Below are positions 42,972 to 52,911 of a stretch of 64,000 nucleotides of DNA, one piece after another. The notes beneath the pieces are model-generated. The model was not told the origin of the DNA. It did no database searches and was given only the letters and a program-made list of their open reading frames with translations. Made by a program: the position numbers and the translations under genes. The stretch's first letter is position 1. Each line of letters opens with the position of its first letter. Location: assembly GCA_022828595.1 (NCBI GenBank), contig JAKGHH010000004.1:23630372-23694371 (forward strand). The letters run 5' to 3'. Origin of the DNA: Nelumbo lutea. Lineage: Eukaryota; Streptophyta; Magnoliopsida; Proteales; Nelumbonaceae.

Positions 42972-44390
42972 TTTTTTTTTTAACCCCAAACTTTATTTCT
43001 GATGGAGGGGCTGCCATCTTAAATTTTATTAATTATCCAACATCGAAAGGAAGATAAAAAATACAGGGGAGGACCACCTTGCCCAAAGAACCAAAACAAG
43101 AAAACTCTTCTTTACCCACTCCACTCTACCGATCCTCCTAGAATTGCAAATATACCATAAGTGCCACAGATAAGGAATCTTCTCAAGAAGAATTTTGACT
43201 AGGCATTTATTGTCACTCTCCAGTCTCCACCTCCACCTCAATGCAAAGAGCAAATCCATCAAGAACATCCAACGTTCAGCATATAGTTGTAAAAACCAAA
43301 ACAAGAGGGGAAAATCAATGATGCTGGAAAGACATGGTATCGAAAGAGTTTTGATCAATCAAAACCCATTCATGAATTTTACTCCATTTTCATTTTTAAC
43401 AGTACCTCCACCAGTACTCTCACCTGGATTACCCCTACAAGCCCCATCAACATTTAGTTTGAAAGGAAAAAGAGCAAGGAACTACCAATACACCCATCCT
43501 AATCTTTCTTTTTTAATAGGTTTGATAGAAATGTGTAAAATGTATAGCGCTATATGATGCCTATTAGACATTAAAGGTGGGCCTTGCAACCATACCATAT
43601 CTTTTCTGCGTCATAGATTTTCCCTTTTAATTATGACAGAAAAAGGGACTCCTCTACCCTCAAATCTCTGTGTACATACTCTCTTTCCAGATAGTCCACA
43701 ATAAAATTGATGGAAGAACTCTAATGAGATGATGGATTTGAGAGTTTTTAGAAGCAGTAGTTCATCAAAGATTCACCCCCATCCACATGTAGTGCATGAA
43801 TGATAGGAACCCCAAATAAATTGCTACACAAAACCCACAATTTATTAGTTAGAGCACCACTAACAAAGACATGATTAACATATTGGTATCTACAACAACA
43901 ACAACATTTTGAAGCTAATTGAACACCTCGTCTCTTAATTGTATTGTCCAGAGGAACTACATCATGCAATAACTTCCACGTATAAAATAAAGACTTTGGT
44001 AGGTAAAACTGTTTTTCAAATTGCTTTATACCATTCAACTTGAGGACCATAGTCTCTTATTACCTCCCATGTTGAGGAGAGAGAGAAAATTCCATTAGCA
44101 TTACATTTCCAGATAAGCCCGCCATCGTCATCACTCAATGAAAATTTAGAAGAAGTTAGTAAAATCTTGTTTATTGAGATTGTAAAATCATTACATATCT
44201 TTTTTTTTGGGTATTCGGTGTCATGCACCATTTATAACTTTCCCTTTGACCCCTTTTCCCCGAAAGTGTTGGTTGCAGGATTTGATTCCGTATCAACATT
44301 GGAACAAACCAGTTAAAACACCAACGAGCCAGTCTTCCATTGGTCGCACGAAAACATATCCGATCCATCCCTCTTGTTAGTGTCAATTAT
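42972..44390 (-). pseudogene. 5'-truncated, decayed LINE (zf-RVT and RNase H)
   Basis: A T run at 42972-42981 marks the poly-A side. On the - strand about 43470-43375 encodes an RNase H start (FKLNVDGACRGNPGE..GGG). About 44050-43750 encodes the zinc-binding tail: LPKSLFYTWKLLHDVVPLDN, then a run of Cys in ASKCCCCCRYQYVNHVF. Upstream, 44386-44016 gives RT C-terminal-like pieces in two frames. It is a more diverged family than the 28.5-kb LINE and is dead. Confidence 0.7.
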
Positions 44391-44650
44391 GTAGGGGTAA
44401 TTCTGTCTTTATATTTATGTTTATGTGTTGATGTGTAAGATTATGTTAAATTTAGTGTCCCTTATTTAAGTAGGGGCACATGTGTCTTTTCCACAATATA
44501 AGTAATATAAATTAATTCTGGCTGAATGTGAGAGTGATCTTTCTTTCTCTCATTTGAACCAGTTCTTTCTCTCTTTCTTCTCCTCTTCTTCTTCTTTCTC
44601 TCTCTCTCTCTCTCTCTCTCTTCCTTCTTCTTAACTGTTATCAGATTAAT
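44381..44650 (+). mobile_element. Possible LTR remnant with a degraded primer site
   Basis: The block starts 'tgtcaattatgtagg', has a (CT)n run at about 44596-44621 and is followed by 'aactgttatcagattaatag', which resembles a worn tRNA-Met primer site (TGGTATCAGA). This would make 44381-44637 an old LTR on the + strand. No internal coding region follows. Weak evidence. Confidence 0.25.
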
Positions 44651-45033
44651 AGAATTCAAGGACAGGCCGAATCCTAATACCTCCAAAGATCCTACTTTAA
44701 TAGGCCCACAAATTTAAATTTGTGAGCCCACATCCACAACAATACAACAATCCATGGGGCCATTGCACCTTTAAAGAGGAAAGAGAACTGATTTACCAAT
44801 GGAGTGACAATTAATTAATTCACTCAACCCAGATTGTCAAACTTATAAATGAAGTCATTCTTAGGGATCTTGGAGTAACTCCGAGAGGTGATAAAATAAG
44901 AGAAAGGGTAAATTACAGATAGGTTACCTTATAATTTGAACGTAAAATCACTTCTAAATTTGTCACGTTAGTATCTGAACTTTTAAGAATATTCATTAAA
45001 GTTCCACTCTGTTAAACTAGTGGTACGGTTTGG
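44651..45033. other. Intergenic, no gene seen
   Basis: No coding signal. 'gggtaaattacagataggttacc' at about 44927 resembles a border word found also near 1300 (ggtccttgtaatttaccc). Confidence 0.35.
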
Positions 45034-45277
45034 GATAAAATTATGAAAATGTCTATGTTCTGATTCTCTCTCTCCCCACTATTCATCTTCTACCTTTCGG
45101 ACTACAGGTGCAAATAAATAGTAGCAAAGTAAGCTCACCCCAGTATGTTAATTGGGAGTACTTTCACTTTTGGACGATCACTTTGCCGCCGTTGATTTGC
45201 ATCCAAAATCCAAAGGTAGAAGATAGATGAATAGTGAAAAAAAGAATTAGAACTTGGGCATTTTCATAATTTTATCC
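45034..45277. repeat. Foldback repeat with ~70-bp arms downstream of LAR
   Basis: The left arm (about 45034-45103) runs from 'gggataaaattatgaaaatg' to 'attcatcttctacctttcgga'. The right arm (about 45208-45277) is its inverted copy, 'tccaaaggtagaagatagatgaatag' to 'cattttcataattttatcc'. About 105 bases separate the arms. It lies about 310 bases past the LAR stop codon. Confidence 0.7.
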
Positions 45278-45414
45278 TTCACCCTAATACTATTTTTAAG
45301 GAGTTGGCTTTGAGTGTATATATATATATATATAATCGGGATTTATGTGATCATAATTTAACAATAGATATCTAATCAACTCCCATAAGGCTTGGATGAT
45401 GATGATTGATTGAT

Positions 45415-45435
45415 TGATTTATTTATTTATTTATA
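45415..45435 (-). terminator. Likely LAR poly-A signal cluster
   Basis: On the - strand the overlapping AATAAATAAATAAATC provides canonical AATAAA hexamers, 155-175 bases after the LAR stop codon, a normal distance for a plant 3' untranslated region. Confidence 0.5.
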
Positions 45436-45589
45436 ATCTACAATTCAAACATTTCCAAAACACTTAGATCTAATTAAGAAATAATTGCTTAAAATGGGGG
45501 AATGAGGAGAGGATTTGTCATGTTTCCACTTGATGAAAACGCCATGAATCCATCGATGCCATAAATTGGTAAACAGAGTTAGCAATGGA

Positions 45590-47423
45590 TCAAGCACATG
45601 TTGCAGCAACAGGCAACGATTCAACAATAGGGTTTTTGCCGAGTCCATCCTCCACAGGTAACGAATCCACCACGGGTTTCACTCCCTCCTCGGCTACTAC
45701 TGGCTGGTCTAGTACTTTCCCTTCCACATATTTACTGAAGCTCTCTTCTATGGGCTTGAACGGAGCGTCTGGATAGAGAGAGGTCACTTCAATTTCGTTT
45801 GGCCCATCAATGGCGAAATTAATCTGACATCCCTTGATGAAAATGTCATGGGTGAGAGATGCCACAATACTGCGTGGAATCACCATTTCTGCAAATATTA
45901 GGAAATCATTAGAAGAAGAAGAAGAAAAAAGAATGATTATTATATTCTAAGTAATTTGTTTTAACCTTGGGCAGCTGTAAGTAAGTCCTTTTCTGTGACC
46001 GTAACTCTGGGGAGGGTCCTTCCAATGATTTTCTCCCACAAAGAAGCAAGCTCGTTCATGTTTAGGCAATTGCAGGCTGGTCGGAAATGAACCAATTTGT
46101 TGAGGGTACGGGCGTCGTCAATGGCTTTCATGGTGAGTTTTCCGATGTCGGTGCCGTCGACAAAATAGGCTGTCCAACATCAAAGACAAAATCATATTAT
46201 CAATTCAACCAGCTGCAAGGGGAACATAGGAATTCAAATAGGGGGTATATCCAAATCCAAATTTGATCCTAGGAAATCGGAATCCCATTCAATATTTGAT
46301 TGATATGTGAAATCCCTATTTGAATTCGATTCATTTTTGTATTTAGATATCCAAATATCCAAATTGGGGTCATTGGTCATACGTACCTGTTACCTAAAAA
46401 TTATATTTTTCAAGACAAAAAAAACCCTACGTGTTGGCTCGTATGTAAAAGGAGATCGGCTTCACTCACTGCAAAGCCCATTCAACACTCCGTACTTGTA
46501 TGTTTTATTTCATGTGCAGATTTTACGATCCAAGGCTATTATGGTTGTTGTTGTTTGAATGGACCTTGCACTGACTGAATCTCATTTCATGTAAAAAGCT
46601 TTTTTGATTTCTCCATGTGCTCAAATGCTTTTCTTTTGACCACACAAATAAGGGCATGTCGTATTTATCCCTTCCCAAACCCCTAAGTGGCACTTTCTCA
46701 TGTCATGGCTATCTTTACATCACACTAAATGGTTCGTTTGGTTCATAGTTACAATTGGAATCGGAATGGCCTATTTTTATAGTCTGTTTGATTCAACCAA
46801 GAATGAAAAGGGGGAATTAAAATCAATGGAAATAAGATTTTGTGTTCAAGGGAAGGGTAGGGAATGACCATTTCCTTAAATGGGAGAATGTCAATCCAGC
46901 AGAATGGGAATGAGATTTCAATTCTGCCAAACCAAACATTTGGGGTAGGTGTCAGCTCGAAATTAAAGCCAATTCATGGGCGGACATGAATGCATAGAAT
47001 GTGATTTTTAAACATTTTGAATGTTTATATAGCTGTATAGTGGGAATCAGATTTGTACATTGGATGTATCCCTATTTCTCCTTTACCAGTAACAAAAATA
47101 AGCTCCTTCCCGTAGTGAGATCCCACAAAAGACATGTACTCGATAAATCATTTGTTGACAACTATGCTACCATTAGGCACCAACCAGCAGAACAATAAAT
47201 GCTTAACCTTCCCCAAGGCATACATAAATCAAGACCAATTTTAATCAATATCTATATATATGAATCGATATAATGAGATAAATAACATGACACTGTTTAT
47301 CAAATAATTGAAAGTCATACCAAAATACCACCAAAATCAGATCAGGTTTTTTGACTAATCCTATAATTTTGTTCAGCCGATAATGAAAATATGAAATAAA
47401 ATTTTACAAAAAAAGTTAGATAC

Positions 47424-47457
<34 letters not shown>

Positions 47458-48819
47458 AGTAAGGGTATGTAAATACAAACCTTTAACGCTGCCATCACCG
47501 TAGATGTGGAATTCGTCCAGTGGGGGAAGAACCTCGGAAGGATGAGTGTTGTCGTGGTAGGGCCAAGCGGCGATAGAGTTGCAGCAGATGTAGGTGTAGG
47601 GTATACCGACCTCTTCCACCATCCGCCTAATCTTGCGCTTGTTGTTGTACATGGTGAGCCCAGGTTCCACGGGATCAGCTCTATCTACGTCATGCCCGAA
47701 TTCAGATGGCAGAAATCTCTGCAACCGTGCAAAATTAATATTTTATTAATTTTTTGTAAAAGAAATGGAATTAAAAAAAAGGTAAAATACAAAAATTTCA
47801 TTTGAAGTTTGTAACGTTAGACTGATGCACTAATTTTTTTTATATATCCATTGTACACTTTTATAAATTATTTTACATACTGAATTATTGAAATAATCCT
47901 ATTTTAACTTAATATTTCAATAATTTTGTATGTAAAATTGCTGTAATGATTGTTAAAAGAGTTTTTTTTGTTGAATTAAAATAGTGTTATTTTAGTAATT
48001 TTATATGTAAAATAATTTATAAAAAGATAGAATGAATATTTAGAAAAAACCAGTGCATCAATCTAATGTTTTCCATCTGGGGTTTTTGTTAAATTTCTAA
48101 AAAAATCAGGAGAGACATTTGTTAAAATAAGATTATAAAGGAGGTTTTTATGAGGGGAGGTTTTTCTATGTTACCCAAAAAATTAAAAGAAAAAGTAAAC
48201 AACAAAACCCATTAAAATAAGCTGCAAAAGCCGAAAAGCGTCGTTAAAGTTAGGTCACTCCTGAAACGACATTGCTCATTCTTGTTGCTGCATTAATAAT
48301 GGCAAGGCAAAAGGGGAGAGAGAGAGAGATAGACGACAGGTGACAACGCTGTTTACCTTAACAGTTCCGACGGAGCTAATGGCGTCGACAAGGTTGAGCT
48401 GGCCTAAGATGCTCTCCCCTCCAACGGCTGATATCACCACTTCGATTTTGTGCTCTTTTAATATCTTCTCCATTAATTCACGGTCATCCATCTTACCCTG
48501 AAAGTATTAAATTCATTCAGATTTTCAGAGAGAGAAAGAGAGTGAGAGAGAGAGAGACATAGATAAAGGCAGAAAGAGAGGGTACGTGTAGGATGATGGC
48601 TCCTTTGTCTCGGAAGGCTCCGATGAGCTTGGCCTTGGAAGGAGTGACTGGACCGGGGCGGACAAGAATATAGGTGGCTCTACCGGTGGCGAGGCTAGCG
48701 TCGGCGACGAAGCCGCCAATGAAACCGGCAGCACCAATGATGAGTGTTGGACTGTCTGGGGCCTCTGGGGAAGCCTTGGAGTTGGCGACGGGCATCTCTG
48801 CTGGGGAATTCGGGGTCAT
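45590..48819 (-). CDS. LAR: Leucoanthocyanidin reductase (5 exons)
   Basis: NADPH-dependent reductase of the PIP/isoflavone-reductase-like SDR group. LAR converts leucoanthocyanidin to catechin and feeds condensed-tannin synthesis in the cytosol. Exons on the - strand: 48819-48586, 48497-48357, 47718-47481, 46169-45966, 45888-45590, joining in frame to 371 residues. The nucleotide-binding loop GAAGFIG is at residues 29-35. The LAR-specific motifs are all present: RFLPSEFGHDVDRADPVEP from residue 126, ICCNSIAAWPYHDN, and THDIFIKGCQINF. His134 and Lys152 match the catalytic His/Lys pair (122/140) described for grape LAR1, with the same 18-residue spacing. The C-terminal extension after the SDR core is typical of LARs. 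Introns are 88, 638, 1311 and 77 bases, all GT-AG. No stop or frameshift was seen, so the gene appears functional. The start is the only ATG upstream of the binding loop in frame. Confidence 0.95.
46729..46940. mobile_element. MITE relative in LAR intron 3
   Basis: It begins 'ggttcgtttggttcatag', includes 'ttggaatcggaatggcctattt' and ends 'ccaaaccaaacatttgg', the inverted counterpart of the start. The same internal words occur in the inner MITE at 54627-54879, so they are one family. No clear target repeat here. Confidence 0.55.
46945..47085 (+). repeat. Dispersed repeat R1, copy in LAR intron 3
   Basis: About 140 bases: 'ggtgtcagctcgaaattaaag..aattcatgggcgga' then 'gtgggaatcagatttg..catt'. 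It aligns with 52503-52650 and 53424-53552 on the + strand and with a reverse copy near 51680-51740. Class unknown. Confidence 0.55.
47425..47453. repeat. (AAT)n microsatellite in LAR intron 3
   Basis: About nine AAT units, close to the exon 3 donor side of the intron. Potential length polymorphism. Confidence 0.85.
47814..48070. repeat. Foldback repeat in LAR intron 2
   Basis: The left arm begins 'gttagactgatgcactaa', with 'cttttataaattattttaca' following. The right arm carries the inverted words 'tgtaaaataatttataaaaag' and ends 'cagtgcatcaatctaatg'. Arms are about 75 bases with a short AT-rich middle, so the LAR pre-mRNA could form a long hairpin here. Confidence 0.65.
48521..48560. repeat. 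GA-rich microsatellite in LAR intron 1
   Basis: A run of 'gagagaga' with interruptions inside the 88-base first intron (CT-rich on the coding strand, where it may serve as the pyrimidine tract). Confidence 0.7.
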
Positions 48820-49300
48820 GTTGTTTGATTTTGGGGTTAAGATGTTGTGGTTGTGGTTGTGCTGTGTTGTCTACTCACTCAGTCTTCTTCTTCTTCCGAG
48901 ATAAGGGAAGAGAAAGAAAGACGTAGTTAAGGACTCAAAACTCAAAAGGGTGTCGAGGCAGAGAGTCACAAAATTGTTGGGGAATAAATAAGGAAGGGAT
49001 GAAGGAAGGTTATTATAAGATGTTTTTGTGTTAGGGTTTAAGGTTTTAAGCTAACCCCCGAACCAAACAGTCCACCTGCAGGCCGGAGGCTGCAGCCAGC
49101 TCCTTCAGTGTTATTTAATTCTAGCCTTTCCTTTTTTGCCAACTTTTCAGATCTCTTAATTATTCCTTCTTTCTTGTTGGTGATTGCAGAAGGGTAGGTG
49201 AGACTTGAGAGAAGTGAAGCTTGGTTTTCTTCCTTTGGACTTTTAGATGGATAAAAAAGCAAAAAAAAACCCAGAAGTCAGAACCCTTCTGCTCCGTTTC
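48820..49300 (-). promoter_or_regulatory. LAR leader and proximal promoter with an AC element
   Basis: On the LAR strand, ACCTACC lies at 49199-49193, 374 bases upstream of the ATG, embedded in CACCTACCC. This is the AC-I type box that R2R3-MYB regulators of phenylpropanoid and tannin genes are known to bind. TATA-like words (TTATAATA near 49018-49010, TATTTATT near 48990-48983) lie upstream of the ATG; which one is used cannot be told. CACGTG at 49598-49603 could serve bHLH partners, but it lies at the edge of the LTR-like block. Confidence 0.5.
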
Positions 49301-50037
49301 CACAGTATCCATAGGCATAGCTAATCGTTTTTTATCTCTCCGCTGTTGCTTGCTAAAAGCTTCACTCTTCAGAGAATAAGAACAGAATATATATCCCCAA
49401 CACTTGAGGGTCAGTGTTGGTTATCCAGGTGGCAGCATCTCATGGGCCAACTTCCAACCCTGATCAACTATGTCTAGTCATGATTCATGAGAGAGATGTT
49501 AAGGTGTAATTAATAAACACTTATCCACCGTCTTCTTAGCTAGAGTTCATATTAGTTAATTGATGAGGGTAGATTTGGCCCTCCACTGAAATTACAACAC
49601 GTGGCACCTCGTGACAATTAGGCAAAAACCCAGGCAGTAACTTACCAAGTTGGTGTCCCACCAGGGCACTGGTCTGGTCGGCCTAGCACGACCTGCACAC
49701 GGCCTACGGCGACCTGCACGTGGCTTGCGCGTTACCTGGCGCGGCCTACACGACCTGGCCGACCTGGATCAGCCTGACACATGATCTGACCTGGTCGACC
49801 TAGCCACTCATAAGACGCCCACCGATAAACTCAGCATGCATACCCCACGAGCTCGGTAGCTCACCAAGGAGCTCGCCATGGAGCTTGGTAGCTCACCAAA
49901 GAGCTTGCTAAGGAGCCAAGCAGCTCGGTAGAGCTCGCCACAAGCAGCTCGGTATAGCTCCCCCAGGCAGCTTGCCACTTGTAGGGTAGCTCGATATAGA
50001 AGAGTAGTTTGGCGTATTGCAGGAAGATCTCCTGCCT

Positions 50038-50165
50038 GACAACATGGCCCAGACACCGACCCGCCGACTGACGCAGGCGTCGACTTGACAACCTGGCCCA
50101 GACACCGACCCGCCGACTGACGCAGGCGTCGACCTGACAACCTGGCCTAGGCACTGACCCGGTCG
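50038..50165. repeat. 49-bp tandem repeat, about 2.5 copies
   Basis: Units start 'gacaac.tggccc' at 50038, 50087 and 50136. The first two are nearly identical (cagacaccgacccgccgact); the third decays after about 28 bases. It lies in the U3-like part of remnant A, upstream of the TATA box. Confidence 0.85.
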
Positions 50166-50460
50166 CCTAACACAAGTGCCAGCCTGACGACTTCGAGGAG
50201 TTCACCACCGTACCTCGGTTCTGACGGGATGTGACGAGTCTTACCGTTTGGAGGCTTTTCACCCACCTAACCCGCGAGGACTCTGGTATATAAAGACCTC
50301 ACCCCCCAAAGGGGGGAGAGGATGGAAAAAATAGAGGTAATCCCTGCTCTCTAGCTCTCTCATTTCTCCAATATCATCTTCAAGTTCTCTACAATCAGAG
50401 TGCTAACTTAAGCATCGGAGGGTCTCCGCCGGGAAAATACCCCCGGGTCCTCTAATTCAA

Positions 50461-50547
50461 TTCTCGTAGGTCCCTCAGCTCCCACCGCTTACAAAGAGGA
50501 GGAAAAGATGGAGTTCTCGCAGGTCCCTCAGCTCCCACTGCCTACAT
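50461..50547. repeat. 53-bp-period direct duplication at the LTR-like end
   Basis: 'ttctcgtaggtccctcagct' at 50461 recurs as 'ttctcgcaggtccctcagct' at 50514. It marks local duplication near the probable 3' edge of remnant A. Confidence 0.75.
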
Positions 50548-50635
50548 AGGAAAGATCACCTCATGTAGAGGACAGTCGGGTTGCGCTGCACCAGGGAGCT
50601 CCACCATTCTCTGAGTCACAGGCCGCCTAGGAGTA

Positions 50636-50998
50636 GGGAGTTTGCCACCAAGTAGCTCTCCACCAAGGAGTTCGCCACTAGGTAGCTCTCCACCAAGGAG
50701 TTCGCCACCAGGCAGTTCTCCACCAGGGAGTTCGCCACCAAGCAGCTCTCCATCAGGGAGTTTGCCACCAAGGAGTTCGCCACCAGGCAGTTCTCCACCA
50801 GGGAGTTCGCCACCAAGCAGCTCTCCACCAGGGAATTCACCACCAAACAGCTCTCCACCAGGGAGTTTGCCACCGAGCAGCTCTCCACTAGGGAGTTCGC
50901 CACCAAGCAGCTCTCCACCAGGGAGCTCGCCACTAGCCAGTTTTCTAACAGGGAGTTCGCCACCAAGTAGCTCATCACCAGGACACTTCACCACCAGG
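50636..50998. repeat. 15-bp minisatellite, about 24 units
   Basis: Alternating units GGAGTTCGCCACCAA and GCAGCTCTCCACCAG form a 30-bp higher-order repeat. Because 15 is a multiple of 3, all frames stay open: one - frame (50542-51054) reads GGELPGGELLGG repeats and a + frame reads PPSSSPPGSS. There is no start context, splice signal or conserved flank, so these are taken as repeat-driven chance frames. The unit resembles the 'gagctcgccac' words of remnant A, from which it may have expanded. Confidence 0.85.
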
Positions 50999-52502
50999 TC
51001 AAATGACAAGGTACTTAGCCAAAAATATTGATACACCACAAAAAATTGATACATAACCAGAAATGATTACATCAATAATAAACATCCAGCCACCTTATCC
51101 GCGTATCCCACCACTCTTTAATAATGAAGACTAATAATAATATGCTTGGCCAATAAGTGGTTTGAGAAATAAGTTTATAAGTATTTATTTGAATAAATAC
51201 TTATTAGTATTTGGTCGTCCTTTCTCAATCCACTTATAATTATTTTAATTTAAAAGTATTTGTTTGGGATGTAGGTTTGGTGATCCAATTAATCCATAAA
51301 TACTTATTTTTGTTAAAATAACAATTATAACCCTAACTTAACAATTAATCTATATATTTTTGTAAGAATAATAAATCAATATCAATATTAATATTATTGT
51401 AATTATTATTATTTCATCTATAGAACATTGATTTCTTATACAAAGCCCGTGCCATCTTATCAAACAACAGTAGCGCTTCTTCTATCAAACCCTCTGCACA
51501 AATTAAAGCAACTAATCAAAACATTATTAAGGCATGAATCATGTGAAACACCTTTGTTGCCCGTCTCCATGAACAATAATATCTTGGCTCTTCCGGTCTC
51601 TCCAATTTTATAAAATCCATCAATCAATCAATCTATTCTAAACATCAGAATCTGGATTTGTCCAGAATTTCAAATCTTCCCTAAAAATCCAAGGGAGAAG
51701 TACGGATAGGCCCATTGTAGAATTTTGATTTTTACTACAAATCTACAATATTTTAAAATGTCAATTACTCTCTCCCTATGTACTTTGTGCCTATAAATTG
51801 TGACCCTGGACAGAACTGTCTTATCATACAAACATACTTCACAGTATGCAACAGCCACAATACAAGTATTAGTTGCTTCATCTCCTCGTAATCCACTAAT
51901 AGAATGCTACACACCTTGTGCCTGGGATACCATTTCATGAATTCCTTCAAGAAACAAATATCCCTGGAACACTTGCATAAAAACCTATTGAAAATCGAAA
52001 TTACAAGATGATAAATCTTCAAAAGAGGCCAAATGTAATACTTATACCCTAAATGTAATAGTTAATGAAAGAGAATTGAATGAGAAAATATAATAGTTCA
52101 ACTTATATTTTGTGCATTAACAATTAAAAAGAGATCAAATTTAAAAACAAGGGTATATTAGTTAATAATTGAATTCAATGAATGCTAATGAGAGTTAGGG
52201 ATTTGAATGCGGAAAAAGTTATTGCTCAAATTACATTTATATTCCATATTATTCACCAAATCTTTTGACACTTTTGACCACCTTTGATCTCTTCCACCTA
52301 AAGTTGTTTATTTTGATGACTTATGGGCTACGTCCTCCCCTCTATGCATCATTTACTATTTCTCCTATTTTTTATTTATATTCTCCATTATAAAATTCCA
52401 AGCCTTCTAATTTCTTCGTACTTGATGTCAGGAGTGGATGCAAAATTATTAGGAGAAAGACTGTTCAGCCTAGGGTTAGAATTTACAGGCATAGAGTATT
52501 GT
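50999..52502. other. Intergenic with MITE-like pieces
   Basis: No gene. About 51145-51235 has inverted 'aagtatttatttgaa' and 'aaatacttattag' words like the outer MITE at 54429-54961. A reverse copy of repeat R1 lies near 51680-51740. Confidence 0.4.
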
Positions 52503-52650
52503 TGGGGTAGGTGCTAGTTTGGAATTGATGCCAATTCATGAGTGGATGTTAGTGCATAAAGTGTGGGCTGTTGCCATTTTGAATGTTAATAACTCTACAG
52601 TGGAAATCAGAAATCTGCATTGGGCTTGTCCATACTTCCCTGAAAATTAT
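52503..52650 (+). repeat. Dispersed repeat R1, second copy
   Basis: 'ggggtaggtgctagtttgg..ccaattcatgagtgga' through 'cagtggaaatcagaaatctg'. It is the clearest copy of the family. Confidence 0.6.
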
Positions 52651-52743
52651 TTCATGGGCCAAATGAGAGATTTAATTGTCTTGGCAGCTGGTTGGTCTAA
52701 TCACAACAACAACTTTCTTTTCTACTACTTTTGAAGTGAGAAC

Positions 52744-52911
52744 GGATCTGCTCCTCACATAGGGTGTCTTACAAGTTACAATGACCTCATAGGCACATCC
52801 TATTATGTATTGGGAACATCTTCTGTACTTATAAGTTATTATTTACGAGAGATGTTCCCAATATATGATGCGATGTGTGTGTGTGAGACGCACTGTGTGA
52901 GAGCAAATTCC
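52744..52911. mobile_element. MITE with GGATCTGCTCCTCAC ends, second copy
   Basis: Left end GGATCTGCTCCTCAC is exact; the right end GTGAGAGCAAATTCC is worn. The inner hairpin 'tattgggaacatctt'/'gagatgttcccaata' is kept. Same plan as 37910-38055. Confidence 0.6.

Larger units (their letters stand above)
49560..50560 (+). mobile_element. GC-rich LTR-like remnant A
   Basis: A GC-rich island in AT-rich surroundings, with many 'cgacctg' and 'gagctcg' words, a TATATAAA box at 50287-50294 and a downstream leader ending 'ctaacttaagcatcggaggg'. That last phrase is frequent near the end of plant Ty3/gypsy LTRs and recurs in remnant B at 56530. No gag or pol follows, so it could be a solo or rearranged LTR. 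The exact ends were not found. Confidence 0.5.

Noticed and set aside
43195..43557. 120-codon + strand frame
   Set aside because: Shadow of the decayed - strand LINE RNase H region.
45585..45776. + strand frame opposite the last LAR exon
   Set aside because: Antisense shadow of LAR exon 5; the - strand reading is clearly LAR.
49560..50560. CpG-island-like promoter of a host gene
   Set aside because: The GC-rich block has repeats and LTR-type features and no downstream coding exons on either strand.
50542..51054. 170-codon - strand frame of GGELPGGELL repeats
   Set aside because: Produced by a 15-bp minisatellite whose unit length is a multiple of three. Other frames are open too, and there is no start, splice or conserved flank.
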